Assembly: GCA_024196135.1 (NCBI GenBank)
Contig: JAMQCK010000001.1
Coordinates: forward strand, 310,001 to 374,000
DNA: 64,000 bases
Direction: 5' to 3'
Source: Pleurotus ostreatus/Saccharomyces cerevisiae fusant
Taxonomy: Eukaryota; Opisthokonta
Every line of letters starts with the position of its first letter. Positions within the stretch are counted from its first letter, which is position 1. A program made the position numbers and the translations under genes. Under the pieces are notes generated by a model. That model made no database searches, was not told the origin of the DNA, and was given only the letters and a program-made list of their open reading frames with translations. This document shows, in pieces, positions 31,171-42,549 of the stretch.

Positions 31171-33940
31171 TTAGAAGCCCTCGCCACCCGCAGCGAGGAC
31201 GCCCAGCCAGCCAAACGCGGCCATGAGGAACCTGACCATCCAGGCGGGGTCCGAGTTGACACCGATGCCCGGCCGCAGCTGCATCGTCAGCGCGACATCG
31301 AGTGTGAGCGGCTCCGGCCGCGTCGGGAAGCGGAACTTCCACGGCGAGGTTTGTTGCTCGGACGAAGGGGACTTGGGCGGCAACTCCAGAAGCGGCGGGT
31401 CCTCGAACTCGTCGTCGATGTCGGTGCCAGGGAAGCCCCCGGGGACGCTCGACTGGCGGACGATGGGCTGGGGCGGGGCGAGGCGGGGAGTTGCTGACTG
31501 CTTAGCCTCGTCCTTGGCGACTTCGGGCGTCTTCTCGACCTCTGTGTTCTTTTCGGCCTTGGAATTGGCGCGCGGGGACACCTCCAGCTTCTTCTGGCTT
31601 TCGCTGGCGGAATCGCTCTTGCTGATGGAGTCGCTCCTGCCAGCATCACTCGACTTCGTGCGCGTGTAGCTGAGCTGTGGGGCCTCAAGTGCGCGCACAG
31701 ACCATGCCGGGCGCTTCTTCGTGCCCGCAGAAGGCGGCATCGGAGGAGACGATGGCGGGGTGGGCGTCTGCGCAGGCACAGGCTGACATACGACCGAGAG
31801 CGCCATGTCGGGCTCCTCCGACTTCTCCAAGAGTGCGGGAGACGCCGGATCGATCGCAAGCTCGATGGGTGACGCCGCGACCTCGATAGGCGGAGTATCG
31901 ACGTCGGTGGGCGATGTGACGATGTCCGTTGGCGAGACAGCAACAGCGGACGGCGTCGGTGCCGACTCGACGGGCGACTGCGCTTTGGAAGCCGTGGGCG
32001 TGCGCTCCGCGGCGTCCTGTATCAAACGCTCCTCCGTAGGAGACGGTAGCGCGCTCCCGAGGCTCTCCCTCTTCAGGCTCGCAATGTCGATGGACAGTGA
32101 ACGCGAGCCTTGCGAGATCATCGGTGACTGTGCATCTTCCGGGTCCGTAGCCTCTTCGTCGACAGGCAACTCAAGGGAGAACGGTGGGACATCGTCGTCG
32201 ACGAAGACGTGCGCCTCCAACGGAGCGCTGGGCTCGGGCATCTCCGGCTCGTCGTCTTCGTCGCCTACGCTAGACACATCGGCGTCGTGCTCGGACTCTG
32301 ACGAGACCGAGTCTGTGTCGGAGTAGTAGACAGAGTCGTTGACGGAGTCAGGCCTTGCGTCGGGCTGCGCGTGCGCGAAGTATGCATCCTCCGGCTCGTC
32401 CTCATCCCGGACCGCGTCCTGCACCTCAGCGGCCCACGAGGGGACCTCTGCAACCGGCGTCAATACAGGCTCAGCTGGCAGTGGTGCGCGGTGCAGCTCG
32501 GGGCTGGACGAAGCTATGGAGAAGTTGGACTCCGTGGGTGTGACGACCTCGAAGTTGACCGAGCACGTATCACCGTCGTCCGGTGCCGATAGCGAGTCGT
32601 CCGGTGTGGACAACGTGTCGTCTGGCCCTGGCACCACAATGGGTTCCGGTGCGGGTCGGATAAACAGGGGCAGAGGCTCGCTTATGGATGCTGGGCTCTC
32701 GCACTTCGGGATATTGTGCTCCTCGATGACTTTGCGAAGGGCCGAGGTGGCGTCGGCAGCAGGCTCGGGCACACCCGCTGTTTCCCCTACGACAGCTGCT
32801 TCCTTGACGGGAGTCGCTGGCGCGTCGACCTGCGAGAGTTCATCCACCTGCAACGGTGGCACAACTGGCGATAGTGGACGTACGGCTACATCGATAGCGT
32901 TCCTCTTTACGGGCATCGCTGGGCGCGTGGGTACCACGCCATCCTTCGTAGACTGCTTCTCGCGCTCCTCGTCGAACCTTATCAGGTCCTGTAGGGCCTG
33001 CGACGGAGATGGGGGTGGGGATAGGGAGTCGGACCAGTCGATGAGTTCGTGTTCTTCTGGAGAAGGCTGAGGGGCAGGAAGGGTGGTCGTCGATACCCCG
33101 GCGCTATCTTCATTGAGTAAGGCATCGTAAGAGTGGCGGCTATTGACCGACGAGCTCGAAGCCGGCGATTGCGAGCGTGCGGGGGCGGGGAGGACAGGAT
33201 GCCGCCACTCGCGCGGGCCGAATATACCCACATCGTCCGAGAGAGGGAGCGAGTCGTTCGATGCGGACGCCCAGACGTGTGCGGTGCCGAGTGCATTCGT
33301 GGCAAAGTCGTAGGGGAGGGGCGTGGACTTCGCCCTGTCATCCGCCGAAGCAGACAGCAGGTCTATCAACGGGCGATCGTCGCTGAGCCTGCTGGGTCCA
33401 GGCGTCCCCGCACGCCGGTTCGCTGTGGGGAGGGCGGGCGACATGGGGCGGGGAATCGCTGGCGGGACGGTGCGCAGGCTGCTGACACTGTGACTGCGCC
33501 TCGTGTGCTTCTCGTGCAGTGGCCGCCAGCGCCCTCCAGCCCGATCAGGCAGTTGCAGCGAACTGCGCGGCTTGGCGTCCGGGACATGCGGTGGCGGCAC
33601 GGAGCCATCGTGCTCGGGGTCGGCGGTCGTGGGGAGGAGGTCGAGCTCGCGCTCGTTGAGGCGCCGCCAACCGTGGCCCGTGTTCCTCCGTGCGTCCGAG
33701 CGGCGACACCAGAGGGTGTGCCAGATGTATCCGATGGCGAGTGTCATGAGCGCGTAGAGGGACATGATGAGCGGGGACGTGCGCAGGACCGCCGCGATGG
33801 CGGTCTGCCGGACGGCGTGCGGGAGCGTCGTGGCCGGCGGGGCGTTCGCCGCCACGAGGAGGGGGGTATCTCGTCTAGAGAACGGGTACTTTGGTGAGCG
33901 GGTGGAGTGCGTACGAGCGAGATATATACCTGGAAGGCAT
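31171..33940 (-). CDS. Disordered protein with hydrophobic segments at both ends, function unknown
   Basis: Two exons (33930-33940 and 31171-33874, minus strand) give 904 residues. The first exon is only 11 nt (MPS plus two bases). The 2.7-kb frame downstream lacks an initial ATG, and splicing the 55-nt intron supplies one. Residues 37-59 (SPLIMSLYALMTLAIGYIWH and following) form a clear transmembrane helix followed by CRRSDARR, so the bulk probably faces the cytosol. About residues 80-860 are low-complexity Ser/Pro/Glu/Asp, including acidic stretches and repeated SPTDIV/SPIELA-like elements. The last ~25 residues (WMVRFLMAAFGWLGVLAAGG) are again hydrophobic and may be a second anchor or amphipathic membrane helix. 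No enzyme motif found. It could be an organelle tether or scaffold, which is inference. Confidence 0.72.
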
Positions 33941-35339
33941 GCTCTCTACTGAGGCAGTGGCCAAGATGAAAGGCAGGAGCCAAGATGCGAGAAGCGCCAT
34001 CGCCTCGAGGCCGACGCGCATATTTATCGTGGCCCGACTTTATGAAACCTAGCAAGGCATCATGGACGTCTTGACCAGGCCAGGTGTTCGTCGCGCGGCT
34101 ACGGCGTGTGCTCGAGAAGCAATCCCGTCTTGATTTGTCCTTGTCGGCAGCCTTAGCCGAAGGCCCTGGGATCGAACCCGGACGACCGTCTCAGCGTGGG
34201 TGTCGCTCTTGCGCACACCCTCTCGTTAGAATACTTGCCAGCATTGTGCAATAGCTAGCCAAAAAGAGTGTGTGTGTCGTAGGACCGAGATGGATCGAGA
34301 GTCGAGGGCGGAAGGAATCTCGGCATGTGCCGGTGGCACAAATGGACCTACAACTTCAAAAGGTCGGCATATCCTCTGACAGGGATATCGCGCACCCTGA
34401 AAGTCCAATGGGGGGACATATTTTGCCAGCCTGCCTGAGAGTAGGTGTCAGTGACGCATCCAAAGGGTCGTGCAAGAGTGTTCAAAAGTGTGCCATGACT
34501 CCACTGCCACTAATCGCGGGCGACGTTCATAGCGCCTGCTATCGAGGCTGCCGTCAACAAAGTGGAGGTGTCTGCAATGAATGAGAACGAGATTGTGGCG
34601 AGAATAAAGGTGCGAAGGCGGGGGAAAACGCAGACACGTCTTCTTAAACAAGGAGGCGCGTGACTTGGACGTAACTTTAATCCTCTCTGCCTTGAATCCT
34701 TTCATATGCACCCTTCAAAAGCAAGCCGAACTAGACATACCATACATCGACAGATAATAGCCTCGCGATCGTATTGAGCACAGATATAGCCTGTATTGCA
34801 GCCTAGCTGGAGGCAATGTGGGTCCCTGTGTAACTTGACTGCGGTAAATGCCGAGCGTCTGGCATTTGCCGTATTTATCTCTGCTTTCGCTTTTTCTCGA
34901 GTTTGCGGTGTTCATTGCGTGATGACAGATGCATAGCAGCGCTTACGCGTACCACAGAGTACAGGGAAAGAGCTATCAAGACACTTCAGCTGCGGCGGTT
35001 GGCCAGTGTCGTCCCGCGAGCCTCTGAGTGGGACAAGAAAAGAAATGGACCTTGAAGTTGAACTTCTGCAACGCGGTCACATGTAGTTACAGGACCAGCC
35101 TCCCTGACGATCTCCGCGACGCGTAACGGGCCGAGGGCCCCTCGGAGTATGGACGACGACAGACGAGGGCTCGTAAGAACACGAGAATAATGACAAGTCG
35201 TCGAGACGAAACGCGTCCATGACGAAGGCAATATTATGGCCGATCTGGAAAGTACGTACTGTACACGGTGATAGCTACAGCGTTCACAACATTTCGATTA
35301 CAGTCCAACACAACATGTCAGCACAAGGAATAGCTCCCG
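33941..35339. other. Intergenic region, 1.4 kb
   Basis: Promoter side of the membrane-protein gene on the left (ATAAATA-like element on the minus strand near 34021-34027) and the OPI10 3' UTR on the right. A T-arm-like stretch near 34165 does not extend to a tRNA. No coding model could be assembled. Confidence 0.45.
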
Positions 35340-36065
35340 CTACGCTTCTCTCTCTAGGAACCCTATTCCGCCTGCCCGAACCTTCCCCAAGAACTGGTCA
35401 TACCAACGCATGATGATCCCGAATGGCACAGGCGTCTCGGGGGTGATCATCCCATTCGCGAACCCGGTGACGAAGTTGAACAGGTTCTTGACCACCTTTT
35501 CCGCGATGAGTGTGGGCTCCATCGCTGGTGGCGGCTTTGAGAGAGTAGAGTTGAGCGTCGCCATCTGGGCCTGGATCGCATCGAGGGGCTCGATGGCGAT
35601 GCCGAGGACTGCGACGACGTCGGCGCCCATGGGGTTTTCTGGTGCAGGGGAAGGGGAAGGAGAGCTCATGGCACTGGAGATCGAGTGGGATGTGGTGCTG
35701 GAGAAGGTGCCTCGTAGCCGGAAGATGGCGGATGGCTTTTCATTCGAAAGCCTAGGGGGCGAGTGTAAGCACAACCGCATACATAAGAACAGCATATACA
35801 CGTACATTCCCAGTAATTGGAAGCCTTTGCCAGGCCAGAAGAAGTGTACGGTGGCACCATAGCCATCAGGAAAGGGGACTGCGCCACAACGATGGTAAGC
35901 GTTCACTCAAAGAGGCACAATAGCGTGTCACGCACCATTTCCCAGTAAGAACACACAGACATGGTTCACCGAACTCGCGTGGGGGAGCTCGAAGATAGCA
36001 TGGGTATCGTCAATGGTCTGGATATTCGTCTGAAGAGGACGTCCCGCGACGCAGCAACCGAACAT
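35340..36065 (-). CDS. OPI10: OPI10/Hikeshi family protein
   Basis: Hikeshi mediates nuclear import of Hsp70 during heat stress in animals; yeast OPI10 mutants overproduce inositol. Three exons, high to low: 35936-36065, 35806-35878, 35340-35751; 204 residues, close to the family's ~200. Conserved pieces: MFGCCVAGRPLQTNI at the very N-terminus, ELPHASSVNHVCVFLLGN, VPFPDGYGATVHFFWPG, and LSNEKPSAIFRL. The C-terminal part (VVKNLFNFVTGF, MRWYDQFLGKVR) is the helical extension. A Ser/Pro-rich insert (SSPSPSPAPENPMG) separates the two halves. It is divergent from RTF1 across 475 bp. Confidence 0.92.
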
Positions 36066-36540
36066 CTTGTGGTGTGATAGGTAGGCGAAGACGTCTTTGG
36101 GTATTTGGGTGGCCCTGGTCTGGATGTGGATGGGAGTGGGAGGATGAAGGCGATGTGAATCAAAGCCCCCGCGGGTGACGATATTCGTATCGATCTGACC
36201 TTCAAGAAAATGCGAGAATGGACTGGAGCACAATGCCAGGCTCCGACGTCCAGCGTGTTGTATGAATGGGATGGGCAACAAGAGTGTATTTCAACAACGA
36301 TTACTTGCTCGCCAGAGACACCGTATCGTCCGACGACAAGGACAAGGTTGAAAGAGAGAATTCGTGGGAGGGGACGTCGCGCGCCTGATCCGGCTCCTCG
36401 TTCCGAAATGCCGGCATAAACGGCGCACGTGTCCGGATGATTGGCCCTCCGGCAACAACAGAAGTGCACCTTGGGCTCGACGTTCATCGTCTCATTCTTG
36501 TCTTCCACCTATTCCCTCTCCAGTCTCTTTTACTGCGACA
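36066..36540. promoter_or_regulatory. Divergent promoter region, OPI10 / RTF1
   Basis: A 475-bp interval between two start codons on opposite strands. It contains the palindrome CACGTG at 36426-36431, 115 bp from the RTF1 ATG. No coding sequence. Confidence 0.5.
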
Positions 36541-38565
36541 ATGTCCGACTTTGAGATTGACGACGAGATTCTGGCGCTCGCGACCGAGTCCTCCAAGGAC
36601 AAGAAGCGCAAGAGAAAGCAACAACAGTCGGACGGGTCGACCAAGCGGAGGAGACAGTACGCATCACGACGGCTGAGGGGAATTCAGTGATTGAAAGCTG
36701 ACGACTGGTAGCTCCGATGGGACCCCGGAGTCGGAGGACCGATCTGCGAGCCCGGAACCAAGGAAGAAAAGGCATGCGAGTAGTGATGATGAGGACGAGG
36801 AGGGAGAGAAGTACCCGCTGGAGGGGAAATATATAGATGAGGAGGACAGGGAACAGTGCGTTGACCAGCTCACTCTTCGTCTGATCCATGGGCGACTGAC
36901 TTGTCATTGCTAGCCTGCTTGGGCTCCCCGAGCTCGAGCGCGAGAACATCCTCGCGCAGCGTCTGGAGGAGAAGCAGCAAAAGCTCGACAAGGCCGGTCT
37001 CATGGCCATGTTTGCCCAGCACCAGGGCGGCGCCGTTGCGAGTGCGGCAAAGCGGCAGCACACGGCGCGTGGCGCGACGAAGGAGAAGACGCGCAAACTG
37101 GATGAGCTGAAGGCGAAGCGGAAAGAGAAGGACGATCGGAGTAAGGTGTGTAGCTATCTACTGTGTTTGCACAGAAACTTCTCGCTGATCACAAGCCCTC
37201 CAGAACAAGGAGTTCGACAGGGAACGCTCACGGTCGCGTTCGCGGTCAGTCTCGGACGGATCCGACATGGAGATGGATTCCGGGGACGAACAGTCCGACC
37301 ACGAAGAGCGTCGCACCGAGCGCCACCGCTCCGAGGAGCGCTCTTCATATCGCGACGAAGAAGTCACCCTCGCCGACATGTGGAAAATCTGGCTCACGCG
37401 AGACATGATCGTCAAGCACTGCTACGCGCCCTGGTTCCAGGACTACGCGAAGGGTCAGTATCCGGCCACACCGATGAAGTGCACTCGAGGTTAACGCTCG
37501 CAGGTGCCTGGATGCGCTACCTGATTGGCAACGAGAACGGAATGCCGGTGTACCGCGTCTGCGAGGTCGTCGACTTCGAGGAGGTGAAGAAGCCGTACGC
37601 CATTGACGGCTCCAAATACATCGACTTTGATGTGGTGTTGCGCCATGGAGATGCTTCCAAGACTTGGGCGATGGACAAGGTGTCGAATTCAAGGCCGTCT
37701 GATGTACGCGGGCATCTGAAGATTGCGTGGGCGTGTGTTGAACCTTTTGCAGCGAGAATTTGCGCGCGCGAAGATTGTGTGGCAGAAAGCGAGGTTGCCG
37801 TTCCCTACGCACGACACCATCGCGCGCAAATCTGAGGAGATGAGGCGCTTGGTGAGCAAGCCTGTGACTGAGGTACGTGTCTATTCCAGTAGTCGCATGA
37901 TACATCCGTCATTATATCTCGTATGGTACTAATAAGTACCACAGGAAGACATCACGTACATGACCAAGCGCGGCCGCGAGCTCAAGCAGCGCGTCTTCGG
38001 GAACCAGCTCACTGGTATCGAGCTCGTCTCCGAGCGCGCGCGCCTCGAGCAGGCGCTCAGCCTTGCCGAAGCACGCCGCGACTTCGACGAGGTCGACGCG
38101 CTGCAAAAGCAGCTCGCCGCACTCGCGGGGCCGAACGGTTCCTCTGCGCCGTCTTCCGCCTCGCGCCCGGCCGCGGACACACCGCCACCATCATCCTCGC
38201 AAAACGGTGGTGGTGGCAAGCAGAACGCGGTCGACATAGTGGCGATGGTGAACGAGCGGAATCGGCGCGCGAATGCGGAGGCGATCCGGAAGGCAGAGCT
38301 TGCCGAGCAGGAGAGAAGGAAGGCGCAGAAGCGGGCGAATGAGAGGCATAAGGGGACGCCGGGGGTGTCGAGGTGCGCTTTTGTCCGGTGCAATGTGTTG
38401 ATCGCGGGCTATTGAGGCTGACTCGGACTTTGTTGCAGGTCTGCGACGCCTGCGGCGAGGGTGGCAAGTGCTGTGGCAACGCCGGAGCCGGTGCTGCCAA
38501 CTGTGAAACCCAAGGCGGCCATGTCGGTGCTGGATTCAATAGAGGTGGACTTGGGTGACTTCTAG
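36541..38565 (+). CDS. RTF1: Paf1 complex subunit RTF1 (Plus3 domain)
   Basis: Couples elongating RNA polymerase II to histone H2B ubiquitination. Eight exons: 36541-36656, 36712-36855, 36914-37145, 37204-37453, 37504-37703, 37753-37872, 37945-38372, 38439-38565; 538 residues. The N-terminal third is charged and disordered (KKRKRKQQQ). Then LLGLPELERENILAQR leads into the histone-modification-domain region. The Plus3 domain spans about 220-360 (EEVTLADMWKIWLTRDMIVK, GAWMRYLIGN, YRVCEVVDFEEVKKPY). A coiled coil with VSERARLEQALSLAEARRDF follows. The C-terminus SIEVDLGDF matches the short Paf1-complex-binding tail of Rtf1 homologues. The last intron was placed so that this tail is read in frame. 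Confidence 0.93.
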
Positions 38566-39175
38566 ACAGTTGGTAGCTTTTGGAAATGCATGTGAGAATA
38601 TCCAGAGTGAGAGCGTCGCGGTTCCGGCGCGATTGCTTCGTGTGACACGTCACTAAATGGTTAAAAGCACGCTAGTCTTTCACGCACTTTTGTGATAAAC
38701 TGTGGCAAAAGGTGCAACTCAACTTTGACCCGAGTACATGCTGTCTCTCACTTCCCAACGCTCAGGACGTCCACAAGGCACGAATATGCAGCGCACCGAA
38801 GTTCGAACCAACACAAAGTGTGGCAATCACATGACTGCAGCGTGCCACGGAATGCCACCTCGTGGCATCCGACCGCTTTGACCTCTGTTGAATCTGCTCC
38901 TGGCCACCACTACCGTTTGCCACCTTTGGCGTTGCGCTGTTCAACTCGCACGTCGTGAATATATCTCTGCAAGTGCATACGTTGCCACCTCTTTGTTGAC
39001 TTGGGCGCCTACTTCGGGCCAAGGTAAGTCGGTTTTTGTCCTTCGGTTGGCCAGCGCTTAACTTCGAACAGAGACAGTTTGTCGACACCGCATTCTGATC
39101 GGACTGTGGCCATTGGATAGGGTGCTATATAGCCTGCAAACTGTCAGTCATGTTTTCTCCTCAACCTTCACCATC
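38566..39175. other. Intergenic region, RTF1 3' side and FunK1-B promoter
   Basis: TATATA at 39126-39131 lies 45 bp before the chosen FunK1-B ATG. An ATG at 39113 precedes this TATA box and was not used. Three GCCACC-containing motifs occur between 38850 and 38990. No coding sequence. Confidence 0.45.
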
Positions 39176-42075
39176 ATGGCTCATCGACCCGTCAGCAAGT
39201 CCTCGCCCTTCAAACTAAACAGCTCTCGCCACAACCGTGTTTATCAACTTGGCGACATGGACAAGTCCCGCGACGCTTTTGTGGATGATATAGGCTCCGT
39301 CCTTCATATCTCTGTCGACGAGTTCCGCCAGCACTTCATGCCCCCGTCGAAGCTGGATGAGCAGCAGCTCGGTCAGGTCTTCTCCAAGCTCTGCACCAAG
39401 TGGCGGAAATATGGGCGCATCACACAACGCACCATCAACAACAAGAAGCCAGCTCCCAGGGCCAAGCTCAGCCACTCGCCATACGACGGGCAGCGCGGCG
39501 TGTGGACCGACTTCGCTCTGAGCCCTTCGAAGCGCCTTGGCGATGAGAAATCGGTCTATTCAGGTCTCGTGGGCATCTGCGATCAGGTCACCATCTGCTC
39601 TCTTGAAGTTTGCCAGGGTCTCCAGCCCATGACGCAACTAGTCAACAACGGCAGCAAGCCTCTCACTGGATCGAAGTATAACTCTTCGCCCACCGACGCT
39701 TATCACCGCCTTCTTGACGGATCTGGCGGTGGCATGGAGATATACGACGCCGTCTGCGTCGTGCAGCTCAAGAAGATCGAGAACGTGCAGAGTACACAAG
39801 ACGTGAGTGGCTTTCCTAGCATAAGAGGTCTGACTGACATCTGCCTTCAGAACGACAGGAAAGTTATATGGGACCAACATCAAATCATGCGAACAGACCC
39901 TCGACGCCGCTTTACCTTGGGTATGACCTTTTACGACACTAATGTTCGTCTGTGGCATTACAATCGTGAGGCCTTAGTGGTTAGCGATGCATTCGACTTC
40001 AACCAGGTGCGCATCAGCTATCTCTGCGTGCATTCAATGTCTAATATTCATCAAGGATTGTAACGTCCTCATCGACGTATACGCGCGACTGTCGTTTGCC
40101 ACGATGCCCGAACTGGGCTTCGACATGTCCATGATCCTCCTGCCCTACGTCGCGCCTCCCAAGGGCCGCTCCAGAAAACAAGTCCAGCGACAATATCGCA
40201 TTGCCCTTGGAGGAACTTACTACATCACAACGGAGACGATCGCCGATTACTGTCCCGAAGACGGCTTTGGCCGCTGCACCCGCATCTTCGCTGCGTACGA
40301 GGAAGGCAAAAGCCGCGATGAGCAGGTCGTCATCAAGGACTGCTGGATAGAGGCGTCGCGCAAGACGGAGTACGAGATCCTGAAAGAGATTCGGGCCGAC
40401 ATTCTTGCGTTTGATTGGAAGAACAAATGCCACCCGCCTCTCGACAAGGTCACTGACCTTAACTCGTACACATCTGCTCTCCCCATCGATCCTCGACATG
40501 GAACTCTGACTCCGGAACAACGCTTGGGCTTCTTCGTACCGATCCTATATGGCGAAAAAGTCAAGGTTGATGGCCGCGAGGACGACACCCAGGAGGTGAT
40601 CGCGAACAACTATGTGTTTTCCCAACATCGCGCACTGTACCCTGTTGGCTCGTCCTCCGTCATACAGCGCGCCGGGGCTCGTAGAAAGTCAATATGGCAC
40701 GGCACTCTCGGCAATGAGGCGTCCCTCCAACAGCCGAAGGAAAAGGTTGGCTGCTTCTTCCGTCCCATCATTCCTCGCGCACATCATCGTCTCGTGATGG
40801 AGAAGGGGCGAACGCTGTCTAGCATCGAGAATGCGAGAGACGCTTTCAAAGTACTGTCAGACGCATCCTATGGTACGTTCAGACGCTTGAATCATTGTTA
40901 TACTGTGATTGACATTCAGTATAGGTGTTTTCATGCTCCACTGCGTTCAGTGGATCCATCGCGACCTCAGTGCAGACAACATCCTCGCGATGCCTGACGG
41001 CAGAGGCATTTTGGCAGACCTGGAGTATACGAAATTGGCGAGTGATCCAAAAACTCGTAGTTTCCGGACGGTGAGTAGACTTCATCTTGCTGGCTACCAT
41101 GGCTGATTAGCCACTCAGGGCACGCCAGACTTTATCGCTTTGGAAGTTGCTACCCGGAATTACTTGTCGCCTTCGGCGGACGCGGAGGACTCAGAAGAGT
41201 CCAGCAGCGACGACGACAGCGACAGCGACAGCGACGACGATATGGACGACACTTCTGACAATGAGCTTGCCTGGCGCTACCGCGACATACACGATCTCGA
41301 GTCGCTATGGTGGCTTTGTCTATGGCTACTCTTCCGCCACACGACCGACAAGCCCTCCAAAACCTATAATCTGGACAAGCAGGCCCTGACTTGCGCACAA
41401 ATATTTCCAGGTTGTCTTAGCATCACGACGGAGCGTAAGGACATTCTCACCCAGCGCCGCGTTCTGAAGAAGACTCTTCGTGTTCTTCCTGCGCCCTGGA
41501 GGAAAGCACTGAAGTCGCCGCTGAACCGCGTCCGCAAGCGCCTCTGCAAAGCGTACTTTACTATCAAGAAGAGAGGGAAACCCCTTCATCCAGGGCTTTG
41601 GTGGATTGTACATCGTATGTGCATCGCGGGCCAGGCTATCGAGGGCCCCCTCGTCTGGATAACGGACGAGCAGATGGACGAGGTGAAGGCGCAGGAGAAG
41701 GCCAAAACGCGGGCCAATGCAACTGCGAAGCAGGCAGAGGACCAGACGGCAACAGCGAAGGAGCAGGCGGCGCCAGCGACGCAGGAGGGGGTTCCCGCGG
41801 ACAGCGCTCCTCGCGATGTCACGATGGCAGACGCTGACGGTTGTGATAACCAGTGTCGCTCGCCACGCATGCGCAACAAGCGCAAGACGCGCGACGACCC
41901 GGAGCCCAGTTACGAAGCATCCGCAGCATCCGAAGACGGTTCGCCTACCAAGAAGCTCAGGCGCGGAGGCACATCTAAGGCAAAGAACGAGTCGCGTTCG
42001 CCCGGTACTAGTAGCAGGGACGCACCTCGTTTCGGCGGCAAGCACGCTGCGCGCAGGGACGGGGCGCGGGGATGA
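39176..42075 (+). CDS. FunK1-family fungal protein kinase, copy B
   Basis: Five exons: 39176-39802, 39851-40006, 40056-40872, 40925-41070, 41119-42075; 900 residues. Same architecture as copies A and C. The N-terminal module has DIGSVLHISVDEFRQHFMPP, followed by RRRFTLGMTFYDTNVRLWHY. The ATP-site block is VVIKDCW. The catalytic loop is WIHRDLSADN at 543-552, and ADLE at 564-567 replaces DFG. GTPDFIALE follows. A Ser/Asp run (about residues 600-620) is inserted before the LAWRYRDIHDLES block and is missing from A. The C-terminal tail is basic and ends GGKHAARRDGARG, nearly identical to the end of copy C. Exons 2 and 4 have the same lengths (156 and 146 nt) as in C, supporting a recent tandem duplication. 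Intron 2 uses an AAG acceptor. Confidence 0.87.
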
Positions 42076-42549
42076 AGGATAGGTTTGCTGGTTAGCGAAA
42101 CTGTGTCATGGCGCGTCTTCAGAGTCATTTCTATGTGGATGCTGTCTATATATACTCTACTCTACTTGATATTTCCGCTATAAGCAACGCATCGCGCTGG
42201 TAATGCCGCAAGCCCAGGTTGTGGTCGATGTCTGCCTCCCGGTGCATGAACTTCGAAGTCCCAGTCCGTTCAACTGGTGTGCGAATCACCGTCCTTCAGG
42301 CTCGCGATGAACACTGGACGAGGTTCGGCTCGTGTCAGAGGTTGTCACCTGACGGTGGCTAACGTTCAGAATCATTCAGAAATCGAAGGCCCCTCGCTTG
42401 GACCTTCCTGCTTCGCACCATCACCACGGGATTTCACGACTCCTCTCGGGAGTTTCTTTTTTCACCGCCTTCCACAGGGTTTATAGTGCCTGCTCTCCAC
42501 GTAGGCTCCAGATTCGACGCCCTGCAGCGCCCATCTCAAGCGGAGGAAT
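42076..42549. other. Spacer between tandem FunK1 genes
   Basis: The 474-bp spacer holds the 3' UTR of copy B and the promoter of copy C. A TTTATAG element at 42480-42486 lies about 65 bp before the copy C ATG. No coding sequence. Confidence 0.45.

Noticed and set aside
34140..34230. Minus-strand T-arm-like sequence (GGTTCGATCC) suggesting a tRNA
   Set aside because: The T-stem has an internal mismatch, no matching 5' acceptor strand or D-arm is found within tRNA distance, and no anticodon loop can be drawn.
39113..39175. Earlier ATG at 39113 as start of FunK1-B
   Set aside because: It precedes a TATATA element at 39126-39131 and adds residues absent from copies A and C; 39176 is a better start.
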